Source of the DNA: Comamonadaceae bacterium
Lineage (GTDB): Bacteria > Pseudomonadota > Gammaproteobacteria > Burkholderiales > Burkholderiaceae_C
DNA: 37,268 nucleotides
Reading direction: 5' to 3'
Assembly: GCA_947485165.1 (NCBI GenBank)
Contig: CANKRG010000018.1
Coordinates: forward strand, 1-37,268
A model generated the notes under the pieces. The model made no database searches and was not told the origin of the DNA. It was given only the letters and a program-made list of their open reading frames with translations. This document shows positions 19,202 to 27,236 of this stretch, piece by piece. Made by a program: the position numbers and the translations under genes. Each line of letters begins with the position of its first letter. The first letter of the stretch is position 1.

Positions 19202-20130
19202 CCTAAAAACTTGGTGGTCAGCCAATAGTAAAGCGGTATGCCCAGCAAAATATTGAAGGGAAAAGTGACACCCAGCACCGCAGCCAAGGATAAGCCAGGG
19301 TTTGCCTCAGGTATCGCCAAGCGCATGGCAGCTGGCACGGCAATGTATGAGGCGCTGGCCGCCAGTGTGGCCAGCAAAGTAGTACCACCAACTGACAGAT
19401 CCAGTGCCATGCCGCATGCTAGGCCAAGCAAGGCAGAAATGAGTGGCATACAAATACCGAAGATGACGATAAAGAGGCCACGCTTGCGAAGTTCTGCTGT
19501 TTGCCGAGCAACGATCAGCCCCATTTCTAACAGAAAAAGCGCCAACGCACCTTTGAACAGGTCATAAAATAAATTTTTGATCGGCTCCAACCCCAATGGC
19601 CCGGCGGCCCAACCAATGGCCATGCCGCCAATGAGAAGGGTGACGCCTTTGCCCAAAAAGCTTTCATGTGCCAGCATTTTCCAGCGTGTTTCTCTGCCGA
19701 TACCGCGCGCGATGACAATACCAATGATGATGGCAGGAATTTCCATCACCGTCAGAAAAATAGCCAATTGCGGCTCGAACGCAATGCCACGTGTGGTTAG
19801 CCAATTACTGCCCACAGCATAAGTAGCAACACTGACAGAGCCGTAGTGTGCCGCAGTTGAAGCCGCATCGGCGCGTCCCATGCGGCCGGCATAATGCAGT
19901 ACGTAGTAGGCTACCAAGGTCAGCGCGACGCCCAACAACATGACCGCTGCAAGTTGCGGCAACAAAGGCCCTAAAGATTGTTGTGCCAAACCTTCGCCGC
20001 CTTTGAGGCCTATCGTTATGAGCAATACCAAAGATAGAGATTCATAAAGTGCGGCGGGTAGTTTGAGGTCTGCGCGCAAAAGTCCGGCGGTTAATCCGAA
20101 GATAAAAAATAAAACGACAACATCGATCAT
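19198..20130 (-). CDS. Sodium-dependent bicarbonate transporter, SbtA family
   Basis: 310-aa multi-TM ORF: LKLPAALYESLSLVLLITIGLKGGEGLAQQSL...AAHYGSVSVATYAVG...LAASASYIAVPAAMRLAIPEANPGLSLAAVLGVTFPFNI. Confidence 0.88.
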   Translation of the reverse strand: MIDVVVLFFIFGLTAGLLRADLKLPAALYESLSLVLLITIGLKGGEGLAQQSLGPLLPQLAAVMLLGVALTLVAYYVLHYAGRMGRADAASTAAHYGSVSVATYAVGSNWLTTRGIAFEPQLAIFLTVMEIPAIIIGIVIARGIGRETRWKMLAHESFLGKGVTLLIGGMAIGWAAGPLGLEPIKNLFYDLFKGALALFLLEMGLIVARQTAELRKRGLFIVIFGICMPLISALLGLACGMALDLSVGGTTLLATLAASASYIAVPAAMRLAIPEANPGLSLAAVLGVTFPFNILLGIPLYYWLTTKFLG

Positions 20131-21827
20131 GGGTAAAGTTCCTTGCTTTTTTTGAGTTGCTGCGAAAGATGCTGCGTGTGCTGACTTTGTCGCTGACTGA
20201 GCAGCTTACCCGCTTTGACCTGCGGCAATGGCAGCTTCGGAATCAAACTGCGCAGCACCTCAGGCCGTGCGCGAGCACCGCTGGCGATGTAGTCTGCCAG
20301 CAAGGTTTGGGTGACTTGTTGAACGTCCAATTTGCGAACATCGATGAGGTAGACGTGCAGCGCATCGACCAAATTTTCTGGCGTGATGCCGCTGGTTTTG
20401 CCCTTGGTTTTGGCGGAACTTTCCCACAGCCAGTCGCTGAAACCCATGAATGCCCAAAAAGGGGAGGCGGCTGGAGATTCAGCCCTGAGCAACAACGCCA
20501 TCGCACCACTGAATCGTCCCGAATTAGCCACCAAGTCCCAGTAACGTGCCAATCGAGCGAAGCGCTGCATATCTGCCGCACTCACCACCTTGGTCTGCTG
20601 GATTTGATACGGCGGCAGCGCGTCGTAGACCATGCCGTGCTCAACCGTGTGCCTTGCTATCGGTGTGCCGCGCAGGCGTTTCAAAATGCCGAGCTGGATT
20701 TCATGCGGTTTGATGGCGAACAGACGATCAAAACCTTCGCCGAAGCTTTGCAAACTCTCGCCCGGAAGGCCGAAAATCAAATCGGTGTGCAAATGCGCAT
20801 TCGATTCGTTGACCAGCCAGCCCAGATTTGCCACGGTTTTGTCGTTGTCTTGCCGGCGCGAGATGCGTTGCTGGACTTCGACGTTGAAGCTTTGAATGCC
20901 GACCTCAAACTGCAGCACGCCGGGTGGGAATTGGGCGATCATGTCTTTGAGGCGATCCGGTAAATGGTCTGGGATGACCTCGAAATGGACAAAGAGACTT
21001 GCCCCCACGCTTGCCACTTCGTGTGCTGCGCTGCCCCCCGTGGGGGCTAATTCCCCTTGAGGCGGCTCGGCGGGGAATTGCACTTCACTCAATTTATCTA
21101 AAAAGAACTGCAAAATCCGCACCGAGGTGTCGATTTTGAGGTTGAAGGTGCGGTCCACAAACTTGAAATTGCGTGCGCCACGCGCGTACAGCGTTTCTAA
21201 TTCGCCTAAAAACAACGTCAAATCAAACGCCCAAGCGGTTTTGTCCAGCGAGCTGAGGCAAAACTCGCACTTGAAGGGGCAGCCGCGCGAAGCTTCGACG
21301 TACAAAAGGCGATGCGCCAAATCGTCGTCGGTGTACAAAGCGTAGGGCAAGGCAATCTCTGCTAACGGCGGCTGCTCACCGGCGATGACTTTCATCAGCG
21401 GTTTCGGGCCATGAATCAGTGCTTGGCAGAGCTTGGGAAAGCTCACATCGCCCCAACCGGTGATGACGTGGTCTGACAGGTGGACGATCTCTTGTTCTAA
21501 AGTTTCATGGCTAACTTCAGGGCCGCCGAGCACGATTTTGATGTCTGGGCGTTGCGCTTTGAGCTGTTTGACAAGGGCGCAGGTCTGCACCACGTTCCAG
21601 ATATACACGCCAAAAGCTATGATTTTAGGGTTGATGGCCAGTAATTCTGCGGCCAGCTCTTCAGTTTTACGGTTGATGGTGAACTCGCAGAGCGCTGTTT
21701 TTGGCTGCAAATCCCCCATGTTGGCCAGCAAATACCGCAACCCCAAGGAGGCGTGGATGTATTTGGCGTTGAGGGTGCACAGGACGATATTTGTCGTTGT
21801 GCAATGTGAAGGTGTGAAATCGGCCAT
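20127..21827 (-). CDS. B12-binding domain radical SAM protein
   Basis: From MADFTPSHC: N-terminal cobalamin-binding-like domain, then LLYVEASRGCPFKCEFCLSS (CxxxCxxC) and VGIQSFNVEVQQRISRRQD. Confidence 0.9.
   Translation of the reverse strand: MADFTPSHCTTTNIVLCTLNAKYIHASLGLRYLLANMGDLQPKTALCEFTINRKTEELAAELLAINPKIIAFGVYIWNVVQTCALVKQLKAQRPDIKIVLGGPEVSHETLEQEIVHLSDHVITGWGDVSFPKLCQALIHGPKPLMKVIAGEQPPLAEIALPYALYTDDDLAHRLLYVEASRGCPFKCEFCLSSLDKTAWAFDLTLFLGELETLYARGARNFKFVDRTFNLKIDTSVRILQFFLDKLSEVQFPAEPPQGELAPTGGSAAHEVASVGASLFVHFEVIPDHLPDRLKDMIAQFPPGVLQFEVGIQSFNVEVQQRISRRQDNDKTVANLGWLVNESNAHLHTDLIFGLPGESLQSFGEGFDRLFAIKPHEIQLGILKRLRGTPIARHTVEHGMVYDALPPYQIQQTKVVSAADMQRFARLARYWDLVANSGRFSGAMALLLRAESPAASPFWAFMGFSDWLWESSAKTKGKTSGITPENLVDALHVYLIDVRKLDVQQVTQTLLADYIASGARARPEVLRSLIPKLPLPQVKAGKLLSQRQSQHTQHLSQQLKKSKELYP
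21000..21080 (-). repeat. Dispersed repeat R1, copy 2, in-frame inside the radical SAM gene
   Basis: tgcccccacgcttgccacttcgtgtgctgcgctgccccccgtgggggctaattccccttgaggcggctcggcggggaa; first 40 bp identical to 1084-1123; encodes FPAEPPQGELAPTGGSAAHEVASVGA. Confidence 0.88.
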
Positions 21828-21984
21828 ACCTCTATTATCATGAGAACACAAAATCGACAGATGAAGTCAGTGATGGATGTGGAAGATTCAACGCTAACCG
21901 AGCAACAATACGCGGACATGAAGGTAGGTCTGTCTGCGCTGTGGGCTACAGCGACTGACGCTTGCCAACCTTGCCCGCAAGCAG

Positions 21985-22123
21985 CAGAAGCCTTGTTTTG
22001 GTCGTCCACCCTTGTTGACGCGGGCGGACGCGAGGCCTGCAATGTGTATTCGGGACGGGCAGCCAAGACACCAATGACCGCGATAATGCCTATGCAGTCC
22101 GCTTGGTCCGCAGCATCGCATAA
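21985..22123 (+). pseudogene. Possible C-terminal remnant of an Lcl/DUF1566-type domain protein
   Basis: EALFWSSTLVDAGGREACNVYSGRA, then after a frameshift QDTNDRDNAYAVRLVRSIA*; resembles the WSST...AVRLVRS ending of DUF1566/Lcl domains. Confidence 0.4.
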
Positions 22124-22217
22124 TGTCACCCTGTAAATGACACTTTGGCATATTAGTGGCTATGCTTAGGCGACTGATGGACTGAACTTTGCTGCCCTTC
22201 ACGCCTCTTACCTCACT

Positions 22218-24470
22218 ATGTTGTATTTCAGAACTTTTCAAAGAACGTCGGTCAAACTGTTGTTTGCTATAAATTTAATAGCACTTCAGTTAATAAATAC
22301 GTCGGCTAATGCCCAATTTACCTCTAAAAATGAGGTTAAAACAATAGTAACAACCGAGCGCGTCCGCGCCGAACTGATGGCGCATGCGCCGCAGGGTGTG
22401 ACCGCCAGCAACGACGACAAAATCACCCCAAATACCGTTTGGATCGGTTTGCAGCTGGCGCATCAGCCCAAATGGCACACGTATTGGAAGAATTCTGGCG
22501 ATTCTGGCCTGCCCACGCAGCTGACATGGTCACTGCCTGTGGGCGTGCTGGCGGGCGACATTGCTTGGCCCGCGCCGCAAAAAATCAAAATTGGCAGTTT
22601 GACGAATTTTGGCTACGAAGGCACGGTGCTGCTGGCGGTGCCGCTGACCATCACACCGGCCTTCAAGCCGTCGCTGCTCAACAGCAACTTGGACATCAAA
22701 CTCAAAGCGCAGTGGCTGGTGTGTAAGGAAGAATGCATTCCTGAAGAAGGCGAATTTGCACTGAGCATCCCGACCAAGGGCTCAACCGCGATCAATTCTG
22801 CAGCGTTTGCAGCGGCTTTCAGGGCGCAGCCTAAGCCGATTGTTGGGGGTGTCGCTGGCAACATGCCAGCCAGCCGGGCGCTGATTGACGGCAACGTGCT
22901 GAAGTTTGAACTGCAAGGCTTGCCAGCGGAATTACGCGGCAAAACGCTAGATTTTTACCCTGAAACGACTGAAGTCCTAGACAACAGCGCCATCAGCAGT
23001 GGGGCTAGCCAGCAGGCGTGGCAGGGCGCGGTCTGGCGCATCAGCTTGCCGCTGTCCAGCCAGCGCAGCCAAAGCCCTGAAATCATGCCGGTGGTGCTGA
23101 AATCAGGCGACCAAGCTTGGCGTGCCGAGGTGGCCGTGCAAGGCGCTTGGCCCAAAGTCGCTGCCGCTGCCACGGTGTCACCGGGCTTGGCGGCTGCTTT
23201 GGCAGAAAACAAAGTTGCCGTGCAAAACGCCAATTTAACGGCAGCTCCCATCAATTTAACGCTGTTTGCCGCTTTGCTGGGTGCGCTGCTGGGTGGCATG
23301 ATTTTGAATCTGATGCCCTGTGTTTTTCCCGTCTTGGCACTCAAAGTGGTCAGCTTCACCAAACACGCCAGCGATACGCAGGCGCACAGACGCAGCGGCG
23401 TGGCGTATTTCGCCGGTGTGGTGCTGTCTTTTGTAGCGCTGGGCGCTTTGTTTTTGGCGCTGCGGGCTGCGGGTGAGCAGCTGGGCTGGGGCTTTCAGCT
23501 GCAAAACCCGCTGGTGGTGGCGGGTTTGGCCGTACTTTTCACGGTGTTGGGCATGAATCTGGCGGGCTTGTTCGAGTTCGGCAGCATATTGCCGTCCAGC
23601 GTCGCCGCCATGCGGGCGAAGAATCCCACAGTCGATTCGTTTTTATCAGGCGTGTTGGCCGTCGCGGTGGCATCGCCTTGCACCGCGCCGTTCATGGGCG
23701 CATCACTGGGCTTTGCGCTGGGTTTGCCAGCGTGGGAAGCGTTGTTGATTTTTGCCGCCATCGGCGTGGGCATGGCCTTGCCGTATGTGGTGGCCAGTTT
23801 TGTTCCCGCCGTGGCGCGTGCTTTGCCAAGACCGGGCGCGTGGATGGACACGTTTAAAAAGTTCATGGCTTTCCCCATGTTTGCCACAGTCGTTTGGCTG
23901 GTGTGGGTGCTGGGGCAGCAAAGCGGCATTGACGGTGCCGGCGCACTCTTGGCGATTTTGCTGATGCTGTGCATGCTGCTGTGGGCGCTGAGCCTGCACG
24001 GCAAGTCAAAATTTTATTTTGCTATTATTTCAATAGCAGTATTGGCATATATGACGACGGCTATAGGTGTAAACATCATCAAAAATGCAGATATTCCAGC
24101 CGCTTCAGCACAAACTGGTGAAATAACCGATGAACGCTGGCAGGCGTGGGAGCCAGGGCGGGTGGATCAACTTTTAGCCAAAGGGCAACCCGTGTTTGTC
24201 GATTTCACCGCCGCCTGGTGCGTGACTTGCCAATTCAACAAAAAATCAACGCTATCCAAGCCGGAATTGCTCGCCGAGTTTGACGCCAAAAAAGTGCAAT
24301 TGCTACGCGCCGACTGGACGCGGCGCGACCCCGCCATAGGCGCTGCGTTACGCGACTTGGGCCGCAGCGGCGTGCCCGTTTATGTGCTCTACGCCCCCGG
24401 CAAAGCGCCTCAGGTGTTGTCTGAAATCATCAGTGTGGATGATGTGAAAGCTGCGCTAGGAAAAATGTAA
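22218..24470 (+). CDS. DsbD/ScsB-type thiol:disulfide interchange protein with C-terminal thioredoxin domain
   Basis: 750-aa ORF: DsbD-N-like domain with CKEECIPEEGEF, membrane domain LMPCVFPVLALKVVSFTKHA and ASPCTAPFMGASLGFALGLP, C-terminal FVDFTAAWCVTCQFNKK. Confidence 0.93.
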   Translation: MLYFRTFQRTSVKLLFAINLIALQLINTSANAQFTSKNEVKTIVTTERVRAELMAHAPQGVTASNDDKITPNTVWIGLQLAHQPKWHTYWKNSGDSGLPTQLTWSLPVGVLAGDIAWPAPQKIKIGSLTNFGYEGTVLLAVPLTITPAFKPSLLNSNLDIKLKAQWLVCKEECIPEEGEFALSIPTKGSTAINSAAFAAAFRAQPKPIVGGVAGNMPASRALIDGNVLKFELQGLPAELRGKTLDFYPETTEVLDNSAISSGASQQAWQGAVWRISLPLSSQRSQSPEIMPVVLKSGDQAWRAEVAVQGAWPKVAAAATVSPGLAAALAENKVAVQNANLTAAPINLTLFAALLGALLGGMILNLMPCVFPVLALKVVSFTKHASDTQAHRRSGVAYFAGVVLSFVALGALFLALRAAGEQLGWGFQLQNPLVVAGLAVLFTVLGMNLAGLFEFGSILPSSVAAMRAKNPTVDSFLSGVLAVAVASPCTAPFMGASLGFALGLPAWEALLIFAAIGVGMALPYVVASFVPAVARALPRPGAWMDTFKKFMAFPMFATVVWLVWVLGQQSGIDGAGALLAILLMLCMLLWALSLHGKSKFYFAIISIAVLAYMTTAIGVNIIKNADIPAASAQTGEITDERWQAWEPGRVDQLLAKGQPVFVDFTAAWCVTCQFNKKSTLSKPELLAEFDAKKVQLLRADWTRRDPAIGAALRDLGRSGVPVYVLYAPGKAPQVLSEIISVDDVKAALGKM
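22264..22341 (+). repeat. Dispersed repeat R2, in-frame copy encoding the signal-peptide core of the DsbD-like protein
   Basis: ttgctataaatttaatagcacttcagttaataaatacgtcggctaatgcccaatttacctctaaaaatgaggttaaaa; encodes AINLIALQLINTSANAQFTSKNEVK. Confidence 0.85.
24019..24090 (+). repeat. Dispersed repeat R2, in-frame copy encoding a predicted TM helix of the DsbD-like protein
   Basis: ttgctattatttcaatagcagtattggcatatatgacgacggctataggtgtaaacatcatcaaaaatgcag; encodes AIISIAVLAYMTTAIGVNIIKNA. Confidence 0.7.
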
Positions 24471-24492
24471 GAAAATTTAAAACGTTAAATAA

Positions 24493-24924
24493 ATGCACAT
24501 GAACCAACCCGACATCCTCCATATCCTCAAAACCTGCAAAACCATCGCCGTGGTCGGTTTGTCACCCAAAGTCCACCGCGACAGCTATGAGGTGTCCGAG
24601 TACATGCAGTCGCAGGGTTACAGAATCATTCCCATCAATCCTGTGGCGGCAGCATCAAACACGCCGATTTTGGGTGAAAAGGTCTATGCCACGCTGGTAG
24701 AGGCCGCCAAAGTCGAAAAAATCGACATGGTGGATTGCTTTCGCAACAGTGCCGATATTCCACCCATTGCCACGGAGGCGGTGCACATCAAAGCCCAAGT
24801 GCTGTGGATGCAGCTGGGTATTGACAACGCAGTGGCTAAAAGCGAAACAGAGGCCGCAGGCTTGGCCGTGGTTGAAAACCGCTGCTTGTTGATTGATCAC
24901 CGCAGGCTGAAACACTTGCTTTAG
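24493..24924 (+). CDS. CoA-binding protein (YccU-like)
   Basis: TIAVVGLSPKVHRDSYEVSEYMQSQGYRIIPINPV...VDCFRNSADIPPIATEAVHIKAQVLWMQLGI. Confidence 0.9.
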   Translation: MHMNQPDILHILKTCKTIAVVGLSPKVHRDSYEVSEYMQSQGYRIIPINPVAAASNTPILGEKVYATLVEAAKVEKIDMVDCFRNSADIPPIATEAVHIKAQVLWMQLGIDNAVAKSETEAAGLAVVENRCLLIDHRRLKHLL

Positions 24925-24933
24925 CCTGAGATA

Positions 24934-26088
24934 ATGCGTTCTATGCACGATTTCAGCCATCTCCACAATCCCACTTTTCTACAAGCTTGCATGCGCCAAG
25001 CGTCTGACCACACGCCCGTGTGGCTGATGCGCCAAGCAGGCCGCTATTTGCCGGAATACCGCGACATTCGCGCCAAAGCCGGTAGTTTCATGGGGCTGGC
25101 GACGAATAGAGATTACGCGACTGAAGTGACTTTGCAGCCGCTGGCACGCTACAAGTTAGATGCGGCGATCTTGTTCAGTGATATTTTGACGATTCCTGAC
25201 GCGATGGGTCTGGGCCTCAGCTTTGCCTTGGGCGAGGGCCCCAAGTTTGCCCACAATGTGCGTGATGAAGCCGCCGTTGCCAAGCTGGCCGTGCCCGATA
25301 TGGACAAGCTGCGCTACGTGTTTGACGCGGTCACAAGCATCCGCAAAGCGCTGACGCAGGCGGACGGGCGCGGCAGCGTGCCTTTGATCGGCTTTTCAGG
25401 CAGCCCGTGGACGCTGGCGTGTTACATGGCTGAAGGGGCCGGCTCAGACGACTACCGCCATGTCAAAACCCTGATGTACAGCCGCCCCGATTTGATGCAC
25501 CGCATGCTGGCGGTCAACGCCGACGCGGTGGCGCTGTACCTGAACACCCAAATTGAAGCAGGTGCGCAAGCGGTGATGATTTTTGACAGCTGGGGTGGCG
25601 TGCTGGCCGATGGTGCGTTTCGGGAGTTCAGTTTGGCTTACACCAAGCGCGTGCTGGCTCAGTTAAAACGCACGCACAACGGCAAAGAAGACGGCATCGT
25701 CATCCCGCGCATTGTGTTTACCAAAGGAGGTGCGTTGTGGTTGGACGAGATGGGCGGTTTGGACTGTGATGTGCTGGGGCTGGATTGGACGGCGAATTTG
25801 GCCAAAGCACGCGCTATGGTTGGCGGTGCAGTGGGCGGGGCCGGTAAAGCGCTGCAAGGCAATATTGACCCCAACGTGTTGTTCGCCACCCCGGCCGTGA
25901 TTCAAGCGGAAGTAGCCAAGGTTTTAAACAGCTTCGGCCAGCCGCACACGGACAAAACCACCACCGGTGCTACACATATTTTCAACCTAGGCCACGGAAT
26001 CAGCCAGTTCACACCGCCTGAAAATGTAGCAGTGTTGGTGGATACGGTGCATGCTTACTCAAAACAGCAGCGCACGGGTCACAATTAG
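24934..26088 (+). CDS. hemE: Uroporphyrinogen decarboxylase
   Basis: [66 protein letters not shown]. Confidence 0.98.
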   Translation: MRSMHDFSHLHNPTFLQACMRQASDHTPVWLMRQAGRYLPEYRDIRAKAGSFMGLATNRDYATEVTLQPLARYKLDAAILFSDILTIPDAMGLGLSFALGEGPKFAHNVRDEAAVAKLAVPDMDKLRYVFDAVTSIRKALTQADGRGSVPLIGFSGSPWTLACYMAEGAGSDDYRHVKTLMYSRPDLMHRMLAVNADAVALYLNTQIEAGAQAVMIFDSWGGVLADGAFREFSLAYTKRVLAQLKRTHNGKEDGIVIPRIVFTKGGALWLDEMGGLDCDVLGLDWTANLAKARAMVGGAVGGAGKALQGNIDPNVLFATPAVIQAEVAKVLNSFGQPHTDKTTTGATHIFNLGHGISQFTPPENVAVLVDTVHAYSKQQRTGHN

Positions 26089-26178
26089 CACAAAACCAGA
26101 TAATATCCAAAATATTTTTATCGACTTATCAACAAAAAATGGTGCCCTGCAACAATTCTAGTAAAAAGTAATCGTCTC

Positions 26179-26220
26179 TTGCTATCAAACAAATAGCGCG
26201 CTTAACTTGTTGATTCATAA
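26179..26220 (+). repeat. Possible partial R2 copy downstream of hemE
   Basis: ttgctatcaaacaaatagcgcgcttaacttg; only the left arm resembles R2. Confidence 0.3.
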
Positions 26221-26311
26221 CGATTTAATTTATTGCTTGATTTGTGTGCAATTTGTCCAATGCCTTGATTTATGTGGGTTTTTGCGCATTACCCAAGACC
26301 TATCAACAAAG

Positions 26312-26320
26312 TTATCCACA
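26312..26320 (+). promoter_or_regulatory. DnaA-box-like 9-mer TTATCCACA
   Basis: Exact match to the TTATNCACA consensus; TTATCAACA (26126-26134) and CTATCAACA (26300-26308) lie nearby. Confidence 0.45.
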
Positions 26321-26440
26321 GAAAATGTAGGCAAGCGCCTACAGGTATACAAATCAAGCACTTAGCTGGTTTTTTCAAATACAGCTTGAAGAAAATGACA
26401 AAATTATGACGCCTGTATTGAATCACTTGAAAGCTAAAGC

Positions 26441-27232
26441 ATGAGCTGCAAAGCCCTGATCTTGGCCGCTGGCCGTGGCGAACGCATGCGCCCGCTGACT
26501 GACCACACCCCCAAACCCCTGCTGTCCGTACGCGGTCAACCGCTGATGCAGTGGGCCATGCAGGCTCTGGCGCAGGGCGGGTTTACCGAGCTCGTGGTCA
26601 ACACCGCTTGGCAGGGTGAGCAGGTATCCGACCATTTTAGTGCTCATTTTGGCATCAAGCCGTTGTATTTATTGCCTGAGCAGCTATTGAAAAGTGAGCA
26701 AAAAGTTGCAAATCCCATCATGGTCCATATCAGCTATTCGCACGAAGGCCGCGACTTTGGCGGCGCGCTGGAGACGGCGGGTGGCATCGTACGGGCCTTG
26801 CCGCTGTTGTGCAGTTCAGCGGCTGACGAGGTGTTTTGGGTGCTTGCAGGCGATGTGTTCGCGCCCGATTTTGTGTTTTCGCAAGATGCGGTAGACCGCT
26901 TCAAAGCCAGCGGCAAGTTGGCCCACATCTGGCTAGTGCCTAACCCAGAGCACAACACCAAAGGCGATTTTGGGCTGCAAGCGGATGGCAAGGTCGTTAA
27001 TGAGTCGTCTGAAACATACACCTTCAGCACCATCGCGTTGTACCGCAAGCCTTTGTTTTCATGGCCTTATTGCGATATTCCGGCAGGAAACCCAGAAGGC
27101 GTTAAAGCCGCGTTGGCTCCGTTACTCAGAAAAGCCATTGCTGCACAGCAGGTGAGCGGTGAGTTGTACACTGGCACTTGGACAGATGTGGGTACGCCGG
27201 AACGCTTGGCGCAAATCAACAACCAACAGTGA
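26441..27232 (+). CDS. MurU-like / MobA-like nucleotidyltransferase
   Basis: MSCKALILAAGRGERMRPLTDHTPKPLLSVRGQPLMQWAMQALAQGGF...GGALETAGGIVRALP...VLAGDVFAPDF. Confidence 0.9.
   Translation: MSCKALILAAGRGERMRPLTDHTPKPLLSVRGQPLMQWAMQALAQGGFTELVVNTAWQGEQVSDHFSAHFGIKPLYLLPEQLLKSEQKVANPIMVHISYSHEGRDFGGALETAGGIVRALPLLCSSAADEVFWVLAGDVFAPDFVFSQDAVDRFKASGKLAHIWLVPNPEHNTKGDFGLQADGKVVNESSETYTFSTIALYRKPLFSWPYCDIPAGNPEGVKAALAPLLRKAIAAQQVSGELYTGTWTDVGTPERLAQINNQQ
26632..26696 (-). repeat. Dispersed repeat R2, inverted in-frame copy in the nucleotidyltransferase gene
   Basis: Reverse complement: cttttcaatagctgctcaggcaataaatacaacggcttgatgccaaaatgagcactaaaatgg. Confidence 0.75.
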
Positions 27233-27236
27233 ATAT

